NCBI RefSeq assembly: GCF_001949145.1
Contig: NW_019091355.1
Coordinates: forward strand, 4,494,838-4,558,837
Direction of reading: 5' to 3'
DNA from: Acanthaster planci
Taxonomy: Eukaryota > Echinodermata > Asteroidea > Valvatida > Acanthasteridae
Length of the DNA stretch: 64,000 nucleotides
The first letter of the stretch is position 1; every line of letters begins with the position of its first letter. The translations under genes were made by a program, and so were the position numbers. Under the pieces are notes generated by a model, which was not told the origin of the DNA, did no database searches, and worked only from the letters and a program-made list of their open reading frames with translations. This document shows positions 23,263 through 38,706 of the stretch, in pieces.

Positions 23263-23467
23263 ATGGTGCGGTGTAGCGGTTTGATTGTAGCTTGTAACAC
23301 TCTGGAGTTTCAACCTGCGGTTGGTCAGACTCTTGCGAAAATTATGCAGGCCGAGCCAGTGGTCGGTGGAGGGACCTTTGATTCCGATGAAGTGGAAATT
23401 GACGGGCTAGAGCTGACGACTTTGGATTCAGTCAAGAGCGTGGATAACATGGTTATCGGGAGAGCAG
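23263..23467 (+). CDS. pitx: Pitx alternative first coding exon B (PITX2a/b-like N-terminus)
   Basis: ATG followed by 68 codons in all, plus one base, ending IGRA and then G|GTAACT. The donor is phase 1 with G, so it joins in frame (Glu) to the homeodomain exon at 30063, giving 321 residues. The N-terminus MVRCSGLIVACNTLEFQPAV has the spacing C-x-x-L-x-x-A-C-x-x-L-x-x-Q-P-A, which I recall in vertebrate PITX2a/b (METNCRKLVSACVQLGVQPA). The rest is acidic (DSDEVEIDGLE). The position, upstream of exon C and of the shared exons, is the same as in vertebrate PITX2. The donor is weaker at +5 (T). No core promoter element is evident. Confidence 0.68.
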
Positions 23468-26400
23468 GTAACTTGGGCTGTTAGACACCGAAAAACAAAC
23501 AGTAACTAAAACTCAAACACCGAAGCTTTCCTCCTTAATGCCAACGGACAAACGAGGACAGTGACGAACCTTTAATGTTGTCGGTGGAGAACGGCTTTTA
23601 CACAAGATTTTTGGGGGCAGTAGTGGTGGTAGTCTTCGACAAAAAAAAAAAAATCGAGGAACCACGGTGAAAACGGTGCTGCGAAAAATCAGCTCTGGAC
23701 GAAATGTAAAAGTCGCAAAACTAACCTTGCTTGTCTGCAATCGACTTGATCACTGTAGGCCTATATATTTTGTACATTTATAACAATGGCAGGTCCCATT
23801 TTGTGGTTAATTAGATATAAAAACGGTGCTGGTTTAATAAGTTTTTTCAAGTGGGGGTTTTCTTTGAAGGCAAATCGGAATAATTCCTGGGTCAATCAAG
23901 AAAAATGATTCTAGAGTACAGGTTTCGCTGAAAATAAATCAGTCAGTATTCAACTTAAGGAAGCGCTACAATATCTGATTGTGCTGTTACGTTTGATAGA
24001 GCGTTAGATACTAAAACAGGGCCAGAGTAAATCTATAAAAATTGAAATCAATGTAAAGTGCACAAGGTGCTTTTGCCATTTGAATTCAAACAAACAAACT
24101 AACGGGACATGCTTTGTAGTCTGTCGAGAAGTTATGTAATCCAGCTCAAAGCCAGCTCCGTCTTAAGTCTTGAAAGTCTCGCAATGTTCTTAATGCATAG
24201 AGGACTTTAGGTGGGGATTTGGCGGCATACGGACATTTAGCCCCGCGAATTCATGAGGCTTGCGCGCGGATTTAAAGCATGGAAATGACTGACAACAAAA
24301 GAAATTGGCTTGGCTTGCTTGCTGTTTTTTTTTTGTATTTCCATCGGGCTGTTATTTCAGCATCAACCGCTTGATTTTGTGAGTTTTAATTTTAAAAGGG
24401 CGAAGCGGTTGACTGTCAGTGGGGACCGAGCGCGGATTACAGACTCGGCGTAGCGCGAAAATGCCGGGGCCCTGACTAGTGTTACAGCGGCCCTTACCGT
24501 TCAGCATGCAGAGCGATGGACGGCGCTTCGTAATGCCTTTTTTTTCCACCTCAGTTCATATAATATATATATATACATTCGCATTGCTACCGCATGCACC
24601 TTTGTGTTTCCATGATGGACGAAGGAGGGGGGGTGTAGAAAGGCCGTGGAATTGGCTGTAGATCCCTGTTGATCCTCTCAGAATAGAGATACACGCATGA
24701 CACAAGCGACTGATGCTAGGAAGCTATCCCCTGGAAGCTCTAGCTTATTTGAAATTCATGGGCATGGTGCTCCCCATAGGCCTTGGCGCGGGCCTCGCCG
24801 TTCACGCTGCCGTACTCGGCCGAGGCATTGCCGATCGAAAATGCAATTTTCATTTCGCGGCGGTCTAATCCACCGGGCTGATGAGTAGCATCCGATTTTG
24901 TTTGGTTGGTAAACACACCCCTCCCGTATCTCTGTGCTACTGTTTTCACAACCTACCCCCTTTCTTTTCGCACATGAATTTTAAAAAAAAAAGTAAGAAA
25001 AACGGGAGAAAGAAGGGTTCGAAAATCGTGTCAACAGTTTCTTGGCATAGAAACAATCGTCCCTGAAAGATAAATGCACGTATCCTGCGGCAAAACAGGA
25101 TCATCTCCGGTTTTTTTCTGCTCTTATCTCTGACAGAAACCGGGCTCCATTACCCGTTTTCCCCCCTCATCCTCCTTATTTACCGCTTTCCCGACATTAT
25201 CAAATTTCGATGCAATGGCTTAGGCCGTGAGCCGTCCAGATTCAAGCTGAGCCCGCGACGAGAGGGGACCCAGGAGTTGGCCGAAGCCCTTCAGTCCCGT
25301 AAACAAATTGACCAAATCTTCCGCGTAAGCTGCGTTCCAGTTTGTCCGGGAAAAATAAAGCGTTTTGTATGGCAGATCTGGGGGATTTGGGTTGAACTAG
25401 TTTTCTTATGGATCTGGGTAAAGTGATGCATATTTTACTGACGTAGTCTCTGTTCGAATGACGACACAACTACTAAAAGACTTCATATTCAGATTCTAAA
25501 TCTTGGGACAAAATATCTTCCTTTCGTTTGCATAAGGAAACATATTCTGTCATCCTCTCAATAAAATAAAATCAGCAAAAGTGAGCTGCACAGATCTATA
25601 GTCATTTTGAATATAAAATTTTATTCAATTCGAAAAAAAGCTCATTCGGTCACATAAAAGTTCCAAACGAGGAAAACCATTTCGGTGGAGAAAATGAAAA
25701 GCAATAAATCCGTGTGTGAACACAACTCAGTCCATTTTTACAGTAATGCAAAATATTAAATCTTAAGATTCTGCAAATTGTAGAATTTGTAGAGGTATTT
25801 TATACTTATGTAATTTCTTAATCCTGTTATGAATTTTTTAAAAGTTGCACATAATATTTGACAAGCCCATATCCGTTCAGCAAGTGAATGGTACTGAGGT
25901 TATTCATGACTTTTGGACATGCTTTGCAGTTTTGTGATTCCTTGTGGAATTGTAATTTAATTCGATGGCACTGTATCCTCCATTATTTTTGTGCCTGACC
26001 TTCAGGATCTGCCCCTGTTTTTTGGCATGAGTCAGAAAGTTGATAATGGCGATTGTGGTTACGGTGGTGCGCATGTCACAGTGTGATTTGGATCTTCCAA
26101 GTCTCTTTTGTCTCGTGGACAGTGCCACGTCGTTTGCAGCATCCATCGCGTTCCCGTTTCAAGTGGGTTTAATTAGCCCATAGTTTCCATCAATCACAGT
26201 GCACAGATAAAGATAAACGAGAAAGCTCCGAGGATTTTGGCGTTTTGAATCTGATACTTACGGAGAGGAATTTTGGACTTCCGTCCCACCAGAAAGAAGC
26301 ACCTGCAGAGCAGAGAGCTAATGTCACTTATGATTGATGGTGGGCCGGAGCGTAAATGAGATGAGATCCTAAGCTCGCCATTGGTCCAGCATTGACCTTA

Positions 26401-27236
26401 GACCACGCCCGCCCTACTTTGCTCTCCGCAAGTCCGTGACGTCATCGAGTAAGTTGCAAGAGGCCAAGTAAATGGGTGAAGTTTGTACCCCTGTCTCTGT
26501 CGACAAAGAAAAACCAAGAGGGATACGGTCACGATTAGAACACGAGCCCTTGTCTTGACAAAACTCCGGAGATCGTCAGCGTTGGGGTCTAACCGGTGTA
26601 TTGTGCCCAAGAAAATAGGTCCTGTGTGTAGCGCGCCACGGGTGTCCCTGCGTCGCCTTCGAAGTGAGAGGTACGTTTGCACTACAGTTCCGCCCGCAGG
26701 GTTTTCTTGTGCACGGGAGGAAAGAGAGCCGGGCAAAAACGGCTTACAAATCTGGGCCATTGAATCAGCGCAGTTGATTGCATGGACCGGTTTCGCGAAT
26801 CCCATCCCCGGGATTTACGTTCCCCTCAGTGAGGGCGTGCCAAGCAGGTAGATTTCTCCAGAAGGACCACGCTGTTGCATATTCCGGGAGGGAGGGCCGG
26901 CCCGTCCCATGCTGTCAGCGAGCTGGAAGTCTAACCGCGTTGGACTTGGCTGGGCCGGTTTCTATCCGTTCGGATTGCCTACGGTGCAGCCCACTTTTTA
27001 TACGGCTTCGTCGTTTAGCAAGCCCATCGTCATCCTTGCAAATCCTCCCTAAGTTCGTCATCACCAGGGCTCTCATCAACGTCGACATCAGCAGTAGCAA
27101 GCACCGGGGAATCATCAGCATAAACACCCATTCTGCTGCGCGCGTGTGTTTTTTCCCCCATTTTTTTTCTTGTATTCATCATCTTCTTCAACAACCCGGC
27201 CTGAGTCTCAACCCCTCCTTGATTGATAAATACACC
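23468..27236. other. Pitx intron/promoter interval between first exons B and C
   Basis: No exon is recognised. It contains an AT dinucleotide run at about 24560-24575 and, just upstream of exon C, a perfect CRE TGACGTCA at 26437-26444 next to CCATTGGTCC (inverted CCAAT) and GACCACGCCC near 26380-26410. The last 800 bp is GC- and CpG-richer and would be the natural place for the exon C promoter and 5' UTR. The reading frame in front of the exon C ATG is open back to about 26778 but looks like UTR rather than protein. Confidence 0.5.
26360..26450 (+). promoter_or_regulatory. Candidate proximal promoter of Pitx first exon C
   Basis: Within 90 bp there is an inverted CCAAT box (CCATTGGTCC), a GC-rich GACCACGCCCGCCC segment and a perfect CRE (26437-26444), about 800 bp before the exon C ATG. 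No TATA box or initiator is clear. The call is based on motif clustering and position only. Confidence 0.3.
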
Positions 27237-27435
27237 ATGAACGGACTCAGCGATCCACTCGCTACCTTGGAGGACCTGGTTAGCGCCGAGTCGTCAGCCA
27301 GGAACCCGACGGGGGCTTTGAGCAGCATGACAGCGGCGGCAGCAGGAGCCGAGTCGGGGGTGTCCCGCTACAGCCGGACAAACCCGAGCGTCGTCGGCTC
27401 TATGGGTTGTACAAGATTGTCGGTGGACACACACG
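27237..27435 (+). CDS. pitx: Pitx alternative first coding exon C (PITX2c-like N-terminus)
   Basis: The ATG has a good context (acaccATGa). 66 codons plus one base are followed by CACG|GTACGC, a phase-1 donor ending in G, joining in frame to the homeodomain exon for a 319-residue product (human PITX2c is 324 as I recall). The start MNGLSDPLATLEDLVSAESS recalls PITX2c MNxxxxPLxxLE, and the end RLSVDTH recalls RLEVHT of the PITX2c arm. The middle is an Ala/Ser-rich linker. As in vertebrates, this first exon is the one nearest the homeodomain exon. The open frame extends upstream of this ATG, but the Kozak context and homology favour starting here. Confidence 0.72.
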
Positions 27436-30319
<2,884 letters not shown>

Positions 30320-30451
30320 TAGCTGTTGTTGCTGCTGGTGGTGCCGGCACATTGTCGCTGATAGTGTGACTGTTGGAAAACTGAACTTCATCATCCCCTC
30401 TCTTTACATCAGTCAGTTAAAAAAGTTCTTCACAGAAACATCGCCAACAGT

Positions 30452-30491
30452 AAATAATAATAACAATAATAATAATAATATAATAATAATT
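30452..30491 (+). repeat. AAT microsatellite
   Basis: Imperfect (AAT)n run with one AAC and one phase shift, directly after the homeodomain exon. Confidence 0.95.
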
Positions 30492-32614
30492 AAAATCAAC
30501 TAAAAAAAATCTGTTGGATGAAAAAGAAATGTATGGATTCCTTTTACTGAAACGGACACTTAAAAAAAAATAGCGGTAGAAAAAAGGCCCTGTACAAGAG
30601 GCTGAAATTCACATGCATCCTTGTCCAGATGACATAATTTTCTCTAGAATACCTTTTTTTTGTGCACAATTGCCGAAAATAATTTGGCAGCTCGAAAGAC
30701 GAGCATCACTAGACTAATGATTCGCACATTTCACAAGATCTGAAATAACCGGACCAACGCATCGAAAAGTAAATGTTTCCAGTCTGATACCGAGTGCCAT
30801 CCCTTTAAGAGTCCGCAGCAACTGCCGAAGCGATTACTGAGGTAGAATACTAACGCACGATTCCCCGTCCTGCACAAACCAACGAAGCAAATCTAGGCTA
30901 TTTGCTCTCGATAGGAACAGATGCTTAAAGGGTTCATTCTGCATGTAATGATGAAAATATAGTCCCTATTTGAGCGCCTTCGTTTCGACCAGTTTTATAA
31001 GGGCATTCTGGTGCCTTTTGGGTTTGTACGCTTACGTAAACATGCAACCTCATGAGCACACGTGTGACGTCAATTCAGGAGGAATCCTCAGTATCATACC
31101 TGTTTCAGCAAAACTAATGCTAGAATTTCCTTTTTTAGAGATTTGTTGTTTCATCTGTGACAGTAGGCCATTGAGCGGTCTTTTTTACTACGCACTTCCA
31201 TTGATCCAATTTCAACCCCAAACCCCTAAAATAGACAGTGTCTTTCTAACAACAGTGCAGTCATTTTTTCAAGGAAAGTATGCAATTAAAAAAATCTTTT
31301 GGAAAGCGCACTTTTCAATAACCTTACCCAAAAGGGATGTGAAATGGTTCTATTCTGTCGGAAGGAATAAAACACAACGCACAAAAATATGCTGGCAAGT
31401 GAAATTTACGCCATGGCTCTTTAAAAGTACCTGACAGAAGAGAGGGCTTCCTCCTTTTGTGGGGTCAACTAACTGTGCCAACCATTTCCAATTTTGCTGA
31501 AACTGAAATCAGTTTTCCAGACGGTGAGATTTGGTAAAATATACCCAGTCGCAAATTTCTCACATGAGGCAGACCCAGGTGTCAGTCAAGTTCAAGGAAT
31601 TTTTAGGCACAACGCGCTTGAAACGCATTAGCCGTCCTCCTAACACGGTACCTAATTTGTTGAATTTTCCTGTCTTGTTGGTGGAACTGATTTATAATCC
31701 AGGCGTCTCGCTCGGCAGAAAAGATGACCGACCTTCGACAAATTGTCCAATAAAAGAGGTATCTGTGTATGGAGATGATTATCAACCCATAAGATTTTCA
31801 CATTTATTTTCTTGAGGGATAGCATTTGACCAGTTGTGGTGTTTCCCACTTTTTTCTACGTCAACAATATGTTTAACTCCAAATGTTAGGTTGTAAACTT
31901 ACACTTCTGTTTAGGGATTTTACTCCCAGGATTTAAGAATAAGGAGTAAACTTCAAGAGTAATTTTTAAGGGTTGAGGGGACAGTTTTTTTCTTGTCACG
32001 TGACATTGATTCATACCGAAACCAATGTCAGCTGCTTTTCAATCGAGGAACAGGTTTTTTTTTTTTAAATTTTATCGGTAACTCGTAACAACCGCAGTAG
32101 GGGAACATGCTCATGAGAAGCGACTTTCCGCCTGCGGTCACTTTCCGTGTTGAGTCAATTGCTCACTGAGAATCGATTATTGATCAGCACAAAAACCACA
32201 CGAAGGGCTCTTTTGAGGAATCGATGACCCATGCTTTTGACTTATAAAAGTACAAAGAACCGTATCCTGACTAGGTCTTAGTGAAAAAGTAAGGGTTAAT
32301 GTGCGTACAGTAAGGCAGATAAAATACAGGCAATGCCGTCCCTGGTGATTTTCTGGGTCTGCCCAACCATTTTCATGTCGTTCACCTGAGTATTCGAGGC
32401 TCCCTGTGCTGAAAGAGAGAGTGCAAATGCAGCGTTAATTACCTAAGTGCTAAAATTCACATATGGCCTTCCCGCATGGTTGCATCTGAATTCATGTGCG
32501 TTGTCCACCACAGCTTGACGGATTGCTGAAGATCAAAGACACGATGTAAGGAATTTCCGTTCTTTTCTAGTTAACAGGAAGACATGTTCTGCACTATGTG
32601 TTGTCTAAATCGTG

Positions 32615-32671
32615 TCCATGTCATGTTGGGCCATGTCATATCATGTCATGTCATGTCACGTTATGTCATGT
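32615..32671 (+). repeat. Degenerate (ATGTC)n pentamer repeat
   Basis: Units catgt-catat-catgt-catgt-catgt-cacgt-tatgt-catgt are visible. Downstream to about 33010 the sequence keeps a TGTCTTG/TGTCCTG-like flavour, suggesting an older, longer array that has decayed. Confidence 0.8.
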
Positions 32672-35231
32672 AACGGACTCTGCGATACCTTGTGTCACAC
32701 TGTGTGCCGGATTATTAACACACACAATCCAAATCCGTTAATGTCATATTTAGTAGTAACAAGTACAGTGAGACATGTCCTTTTATCTCTTTTTTGTACG
32801 TCTCAGCAAATTTTGTATGCTTCTTCGGCGTCTTGCGCCGGTAACTCTAAGCACTCTCTTCGTGTCTCACGGTGCTCCACCTTTCTGTGTTGTCTAGGCT
32901 TATTTTGATTGCATCGACTTGTCTTGCTTATGCATCTTGACTTCTGCTGTGTTGATTTCCTTTGGTTGGGTGTGTCTCGCCCTGTCTTGCGTTGTCCTGT
33001 CATGTTTCAGAATATCTCAGCACATCACGTTTGGCAAGTCTCGTGTTTTCTCGCCTGATCCCCCGTCTTATCTGTCAAAGAGACAATTTTTCACGAAACT
33101 GGCTGTTCCGTATAGCACAAGACAAAGGCGTGCATAGTCTGGTCAAGTCCTCTCGCCGACTCCATTCAAACTGAATGATACGAGCGTCTGAAAAAATAAA
33201 CAGTCGGGTCCAATAACGTATTAAGAAGTGTAGATGAATGGATATTTTTTACTGGTAATGCTATACCGCAGAGCCTGTGCAAGTGTTAATGTGCACTCAC
33301 TTCTACTAATCAATAAAAATGTACATGAGTTATCAAATGTCTGCACACCAAGTAATCCATCTGCTACGGAGTCACGGCCGTCCGGCTTTCGATAAGATCA
33401 CTCTTACACACACGTAATTAATTCTCAGAATCCTTTGGGCCGGAGAGCGGGTTTTGTTTCAAGTCATCGAATACGTTTCGACCCTTCCCCGGCGTAAGGA
33501 TACCAGTCGATAATCTTTCAGGTATAGCGTTAGGCGGCGGTCGGGATACTAGACGGGCGGAAAACGTACTAGTGGTTTTGTTTTGACCATGTTCTGACGG
33601 GGAGAGAGTAGCGGTGAAAGTGGGGTCACTGTCCACTACACAAGACCGCGCAATTAGCCCTACAAATCGCCACGAGCTGAATGGAAGTCGTTTTTTTTGT
33701 TTCGACCACAGTTCCCTTTCTATCAACTGAAATTGATTTTCCCTATGATTCTTACAAGCTTGTAAGGATCGTTTCACATCAGTTACGAAAACAGTGCTCT
33801 CGTGTTTGTTTTAAAGGACACGGTCAAAGAGATTAAACCCCCGACCTTGTAATAAGTTTTCAGCGAAGCTCGATAAAGGGTTTGCCGCATAATAACTTAA
33901 AAAAGTTGAACGAAATTAATCGCCGTTACTTTATAGGAATGCAGGAATCGAAGAGCAATGATAAGCTATCAGGACAGTTGCGATCGAATGAAGAATACGG
34001 CATTGCGATAGGTCGTATCCGTGCTGGGGAAAAAATAGTTGCTGGTTAAGAGACTAGACGTGGAGCACAAGATGCTTCTGGCAAATTACAGTGGGTTCAG
34101 TTTCAGCGGTGTGTTGATTTGCGGATAGTGCCGAGGGCACGAGCTGAGCGAGTCACATCTTCATCACTCAGATTGGTGAAAACTGCCGTCCTTTCTCTCC
34201 TACTCCGGCACATGTAATTTCCTTTGTTCCTGCATTCTTTTCCAGCCACCCCCCCCCAAATGGCGGATATCTCTTACGGAAGAGTGGCGTTGCCGGCACT
34301 GGTTTAATAGTCTGATGGAATGCGCTCCCCTCACTGCCAGTTTGCGGGACGATTAGAAGTCCTCAGAGGGAGGCAGATAGAAAACCCGGATTGGTCCTCG
34401 ATCGGTGCGTAATTTCCAATGATGGGCTTGTCTGAGACTTTGCTTGCAGTGTCAATAGTCATTAATGATGGAATGCCTTAGAAGCTGCTTGTGTCTTCAT
34501 TTGTCGAAGTGCGGCTGCTCTTTCAGTTCCGATTTTGCTCCGTGCCTTGACGAGTTCCATTTTTTTGTTTACATTAAAAATACCCGACATCTTTGAAAAC
34601 GGATAATTGAAATTCCGAGAGGTAGCACATTTAGTTTTAAAACTTTCACGATCCATCCAGAGGAGGGACACGATTCCTCGGTAAAATGGTTCACTATCAG
34701 TGCAGGAGACATGATTATTTTACTCACTAATGTTGAACTGGAGAAATTGACACATAACCTCTTTGAGTAAAATAGCCATGCCTTGTCCTGTTAAGTGCAC
34801 GTCGCTCCTCGCTGAATATTTCAGGGACAGAACCCCGTGAAGCTTGAGAATCTTCCTCCGCACGGCAGCCTGCGAAAGATATTAGTCGCTCGGGCTGTAA
34901 TCCACGGAGGGACACATTTTTATTCAAAATGCAGACGAAAAATACATTGTGTCACACCTGCGTTGGGCAGAGCCGTGCGGCGTCCTCGGGAGACGAATTG
35001 TTTCGGAGGAAATAGTGCTGTGGTCTGGCCCCGTCACTCATCGGGACGAGCAGTCGGGGGCGACGTTTGAATGGCGACAGAGTGCACACAGTGCTGTTTT
35101 TCCCCTTGGAGTTGTTCGTCAGCCTTAGCGAGGCTATTTTATGTATAGCGGAGGGGTGCGTGCCATGAACTTGAAGAGGGCTTTTGGTCATGGATTCCGC
35201 CACCTTTTGGGCCGAAAGTGTATATTCTCGA

Positions 35232-35494
35232 CAAGGGCGAATCCAGAACCACATTTTGGGGAGCCAAACTTGCTTTTGATTTTATTGGGGAAAGGGGCCA
35301 AAAAACCAGATTTTTTTTTCAGTAACCCTTAATGGTCTCCCTGAGAGGTGAGGCTACGTTTTGGGGATAAATTTCTACACGCTTTCGAATTAGAAAAGGA
35401 CAAAAACCCTCCAAAATCCTCTTTATCTGATTATTTTTCCAAAATAAATCGTGGGGGGGGGCTATGGTCCATGCATTCCCCCTGGATCCCCTCC
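35232..35494 (+). repeat. G-rich dispersed repeat, diverged copy 2
   Basis: Starts aaGGGCGAATCCAGAACCAC with ttttgggg, has an internal cctccaaaatcctctttatct-gattatttttccaaaa block and a G run, and ends CCCCCTGGATCCCCTCC. It shares the order of motifs with 2633-2890 and 39712-39974. Non-coding. Confidence 0.5.
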
Positions 35495-35950
35495 TGATGC
35501 TCGACGATAATCCTTATCCAAAACTGAGCGAATAAAGTGGTACGTGCATCCTGCATCTGATGGCAATTTTTGAAATGCTGCAACTTCATTAATTGTGAGT
35601 GTCGTTTGAACGTAATCTGCTTAGGAAGTTTGAACTTATAAGCTCAGGTTCAATACGATCTGCTTCAAATAAGCAATGATTTACTGATACAACTGAACCT
35701 ATTTTGTTTAGACCTCCTCGAGGCCTCTCGCTGAGAATTTTATTCATTCAACACACGAAACAGTCGTCAACAGTGCAAGTAGTTGAATGAAATTTCGAAC
35801 TAAGACGCTAAGAAAAACTGCTCATCAGTACCGGTGGGATAAATATGGTTTCACACTTTACCGCAGTGCCTAGAGATTCCAGCCAACATAGGTGGATCGG
35901 CGTGGTAAACCCATCAGACGGTTCAACTGCTCCGATTTGCGAGGGTCGCC

Positions 35951-36015
35951 GATGATGGTGACGGTGTTGATGATGATGATGATGATGACGACGAAGATGA
36001 TGATAATGATGAAAA
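35951..36015 (+). repeat. GAT/GAC trinucleotide microsatellite
   Basis: Interrupted (GAT)n with GAC and GAA variants. The His-rich frame on the opposite strand is a by-product of the repeat. Confidence 0.95.
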
Positions 36016-37483
36016 GAAATGGCGGGAACATGAACTTTTCCGTAAGAGCGGGTGAAAAATAAGGAAGCACATGTTTGGTCAACCGCCATTTATTAAGGGC
36101 GATGCGTTGGCACGACGGAAGTGAATTCGTGGCATATAAATTGCGAGCTGACGCGAGGCGCACGGGTACGATAGGGGGAAAGGGTCGGGTCAGGTTAGCG
36201 ATGAGAGACGCGAGGCAATCGGAGAAAGCAAAGGAGCAAAGCGTCGGGATAATACTCAGTGCCAAGTCGAGATTAATATCAGTTTGCTTTCAAGGTTTCG
36301 CACTCTCGCTGCCTCTCAGTGAGGAAAGCTAGTGTTAATGGTTTGCTTTTACTACATGCAATCTCCCCGGTTTTCCCATGAAGCGATGCATCCCTCTTTC
36401 AAAATGAAGAAAACCGATGAAGAAATTGATACAATTGGTTGGTTATCTGCCTACAGAAATAGTAGTCCGTGGAATACCAGCGTAGGTATAGGCCTGGATC
36501 GATTTCACTGCATCGTCTTTAAATTGAGAGAGGCTCATATGCCTGATTAAAAAGAGCAGGGAACCAACTTAACTACTGGACTCGCATCTCTCAACGGAGG
36601 CTTACATGGAAACTAGGTCCCCCCGACCTGACATACTGCAAGCAAGACATACTGCCAGCAAAGACGTCCACAAAACGCATCGCGCCTTTTGGCGGGAAAA
36701 ATAGGTCCCGCGTTCTGGTCTCTATCCTCTCTGTCTGTCTTTTTCCCCCTCCCTTTCACCCCCCCCCCCGTGTTGTCTGTGCGAGGGTACGCCAAATTCT
36801 GATGGGTTGCCAAGGTTGTCATTTCCCGCCAATTTCGTTCCGTTCGGCTCATCGGGCGGGAAAAGATGAGAAACTGTTGAGTGAGGTTTGGGCCGGTGTC
36901 GTCTGAATGCGAAGCTATGACTCACATGTTAGTGATATGTCTTATTATGTGAAGTACAGGGGCAGTCGAGGAGCGAAAACAAGACGCACGGAGGGATGAT
37001 TGTCAGGCGAAATCAGTCTGAGGATTGGAACAAGCAAACATTATGATATAAACACAAAACAATTACATGGAATGTACAGTTGCATTTTCCAATAAAGCAC
37101 TGAGAAACCAACTTAGAACCCAGAAAATTGTGACAAAGAGAGAGGGTACATTAGACGGCCGATAATCGAACAATCGCTAAATAAGTAAACCGCAGACAGG
37201 TTTGAAAGTCAACAGGAAGGCAAAGATACTTGCAAAAACGTACGATAACAATTTCTACATGCGCGTCTGTTGAATATCATATAGTAAACAGAGTATTCGC
37301 TCGATTTTTTTACTTAAGGAACAATTTACAGGAGTATAGGAAGGCTACTTTATGAGGAAAAATAACTTCTTTTAGGTTTGAACACTGAACCAGAATACCG
37401 CTTGGTGCAAAGATTTATTATCATGCCTGAAAATCTTCTGTTGCATTTGACACCAACCAGTTTGCGATTGTCTTTGTGTGTAG

Positions 37484-38026
37484 ATTTGGTTCAAGAACCG
37501 GCGAGCAAAGTGGCGGAAGCGAGAGAGGAACCACATGAATGAACTCAAGAACGGCTTCGGTGCGCAGTTCAACGGTCTGATGCAGCCCTTCGATGACGGC
37601 TTGTACTCAGGCTACTCCTATAACAACTGGGCCGCCAAGTCGGCCGCTGCCGCCGCTAACCCACTGGGGGCCAAGAGTTTCCCCTGGTCGCTGAATTCCG
37701 TCAGCCCGTTGGCCGGGGTCTCCAACCAACCCATGTGCTTCAACTCGCAGACGTCAATGGCTTCGACGTTCCCCTCGTCGCCGGTCAACGGCGTCATGAG
37801 CCACCAGAACCTGAACAGTTCGGCCGGTGCTGCCGCGGCGGCCTGTCCGTACGCCTCGGTGCCGGCGTCCCCGTACGTGTACCGGGAGCCCTGCTCCAGC
37901 AGTATCGCCTCGCTTCGCCTTAAAGCCAAACAGCATTCAACATCCATGAGTGGATTCAGCTATCCTGTCAGGCAGTCTCCCACGTTATCGGCTTGTCAGT
38001 ATGCCGGACTTAACGGCCCAGCGTGA
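37484..38026 (+). CDS. pitx: Pitx terminal exon: homeodomain 47-60, C-terminal region, OAR motif
   Basis: 180 codons plus TGA. It opens with IWFKNRRAKWRKRERN, completing the recognition helix. Lys at homeodomain position 50 gives bicoid-type TAATCC specificity, and position 47 is Ile where vertebrate PITX proteins have Val (from memory). Next comes the Pitx-specific block NGFGAQFNGLMQPFDDGLYS and GYSYNNWAAK, an Ala/Ser/Pro-rich activation region, CPYASVPASPYVYREPCSSS, and the OAR (aristaless) motif SSIASLRLKAKQHS (about 37898-37939), ending LSACQY plus seven residues. All of this follows the vertebrate PITX2 layout in order. The 3' UTR follows with AATAAA at 38701. Confidence 0.97.
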   Translation: MWFKNRRAKWRKRERNHMNELKNGFGAQFNGLMQPFDDGLYSGYSYNNWAAKSAAAAANPLGAKSFPWSLNSVSPLAGVSNQPMCFNSQTSMASTFPSSPVNGVMSHQNLNSSAGAAAAACPYASVPASPYVYREPCSSSIASLRLKAKQHSTSMSGFSYPVRQSPTLSACQYAGLNGPA

Positions 38027-38700
38027 GAGGTATAGCCTCTAGTATGATTCTATCTATGTATTCCTACATCAGTTCTTCTTAGAGGAAAAAGTTATTGTTT
38101 GGAAAGCAGTATCGTGCAGCGTGTTACAATGGGTACTGAACTCAACGGTGAAATGTCAGGACCGGAATTTACATGTAAAAGTAGAAAAGCAAACACAAAA
38201 CGTGGGATTTCGGTATCTTGTTCATTATAACAATGTTATACTTGCATGATGTTTTGGTGGAGATGTGGCAGGAAAAAAAATGAAACTGGCCATGGTGTCA
38301 TTTCGAACATGTCATTTTAGTGTTTTCAAAAGCTTTGTTGTATGCAGACTGCACGGACATTACCATGCCCATTGCACGTGGTCACAGAATATACGTAATG
38401 ATGTACTTTTATTTACATGTTTTTAAATGCTAATTTCTGCCCTCGTCTGAAGAAATTAGTGACATTTTGCGCCAATGAACTAAGACTTTCGACCCTGTAT
38501 TCATGTCGGTCTGTGAAGAGGAGCTTCATGAGGGCTGGAACCCTAAAATAACCGCCGGGTTGTTGCAAAAAATGCTTTTTGCAATTCAAATCCCATGCTC
38601 GAATAGCTCGACAGTTACACAGTTGTAAACAGAACCATAGAGGTTTTGAACATGAAAAATTTACCAGCAAGCTTAGAAATTGACGATAGTAACAATTCTA

Positions 38701-38706
38701 AATAAA
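38701..38706 (+). terminator. pitx: Possible Pitx polyadenylation signal
   Basis: AATAAA about 675 bp after the Pitx stop codon, the first good match I noticed on this strand. Cleavage would fall near 38720-38735. Longer 3' UTRs cannot be excluded. Confidence 0.45.

Noticed and set aside
26778-27236. In-frame extension upstream of Pitx exon C, which would add about 150 residues
   Set aside because: It starts at a non-ATG codon, has no resemblance to Pitx, and the ATG at 27237 has a good context and PITX2c-like residues. It is treated as 5' UTR.
30970-31434. 154-codon open frame in the Pitx intron
   Set aside because: It has no ATG start, no recognisable domain and no clear splice context; AT-rich intron sequence can give such frames by chance.
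35808-36089. His-rich or Ile-rich frames on the minus strand
   Set aside because: They are translations of the GAT microsatellite.
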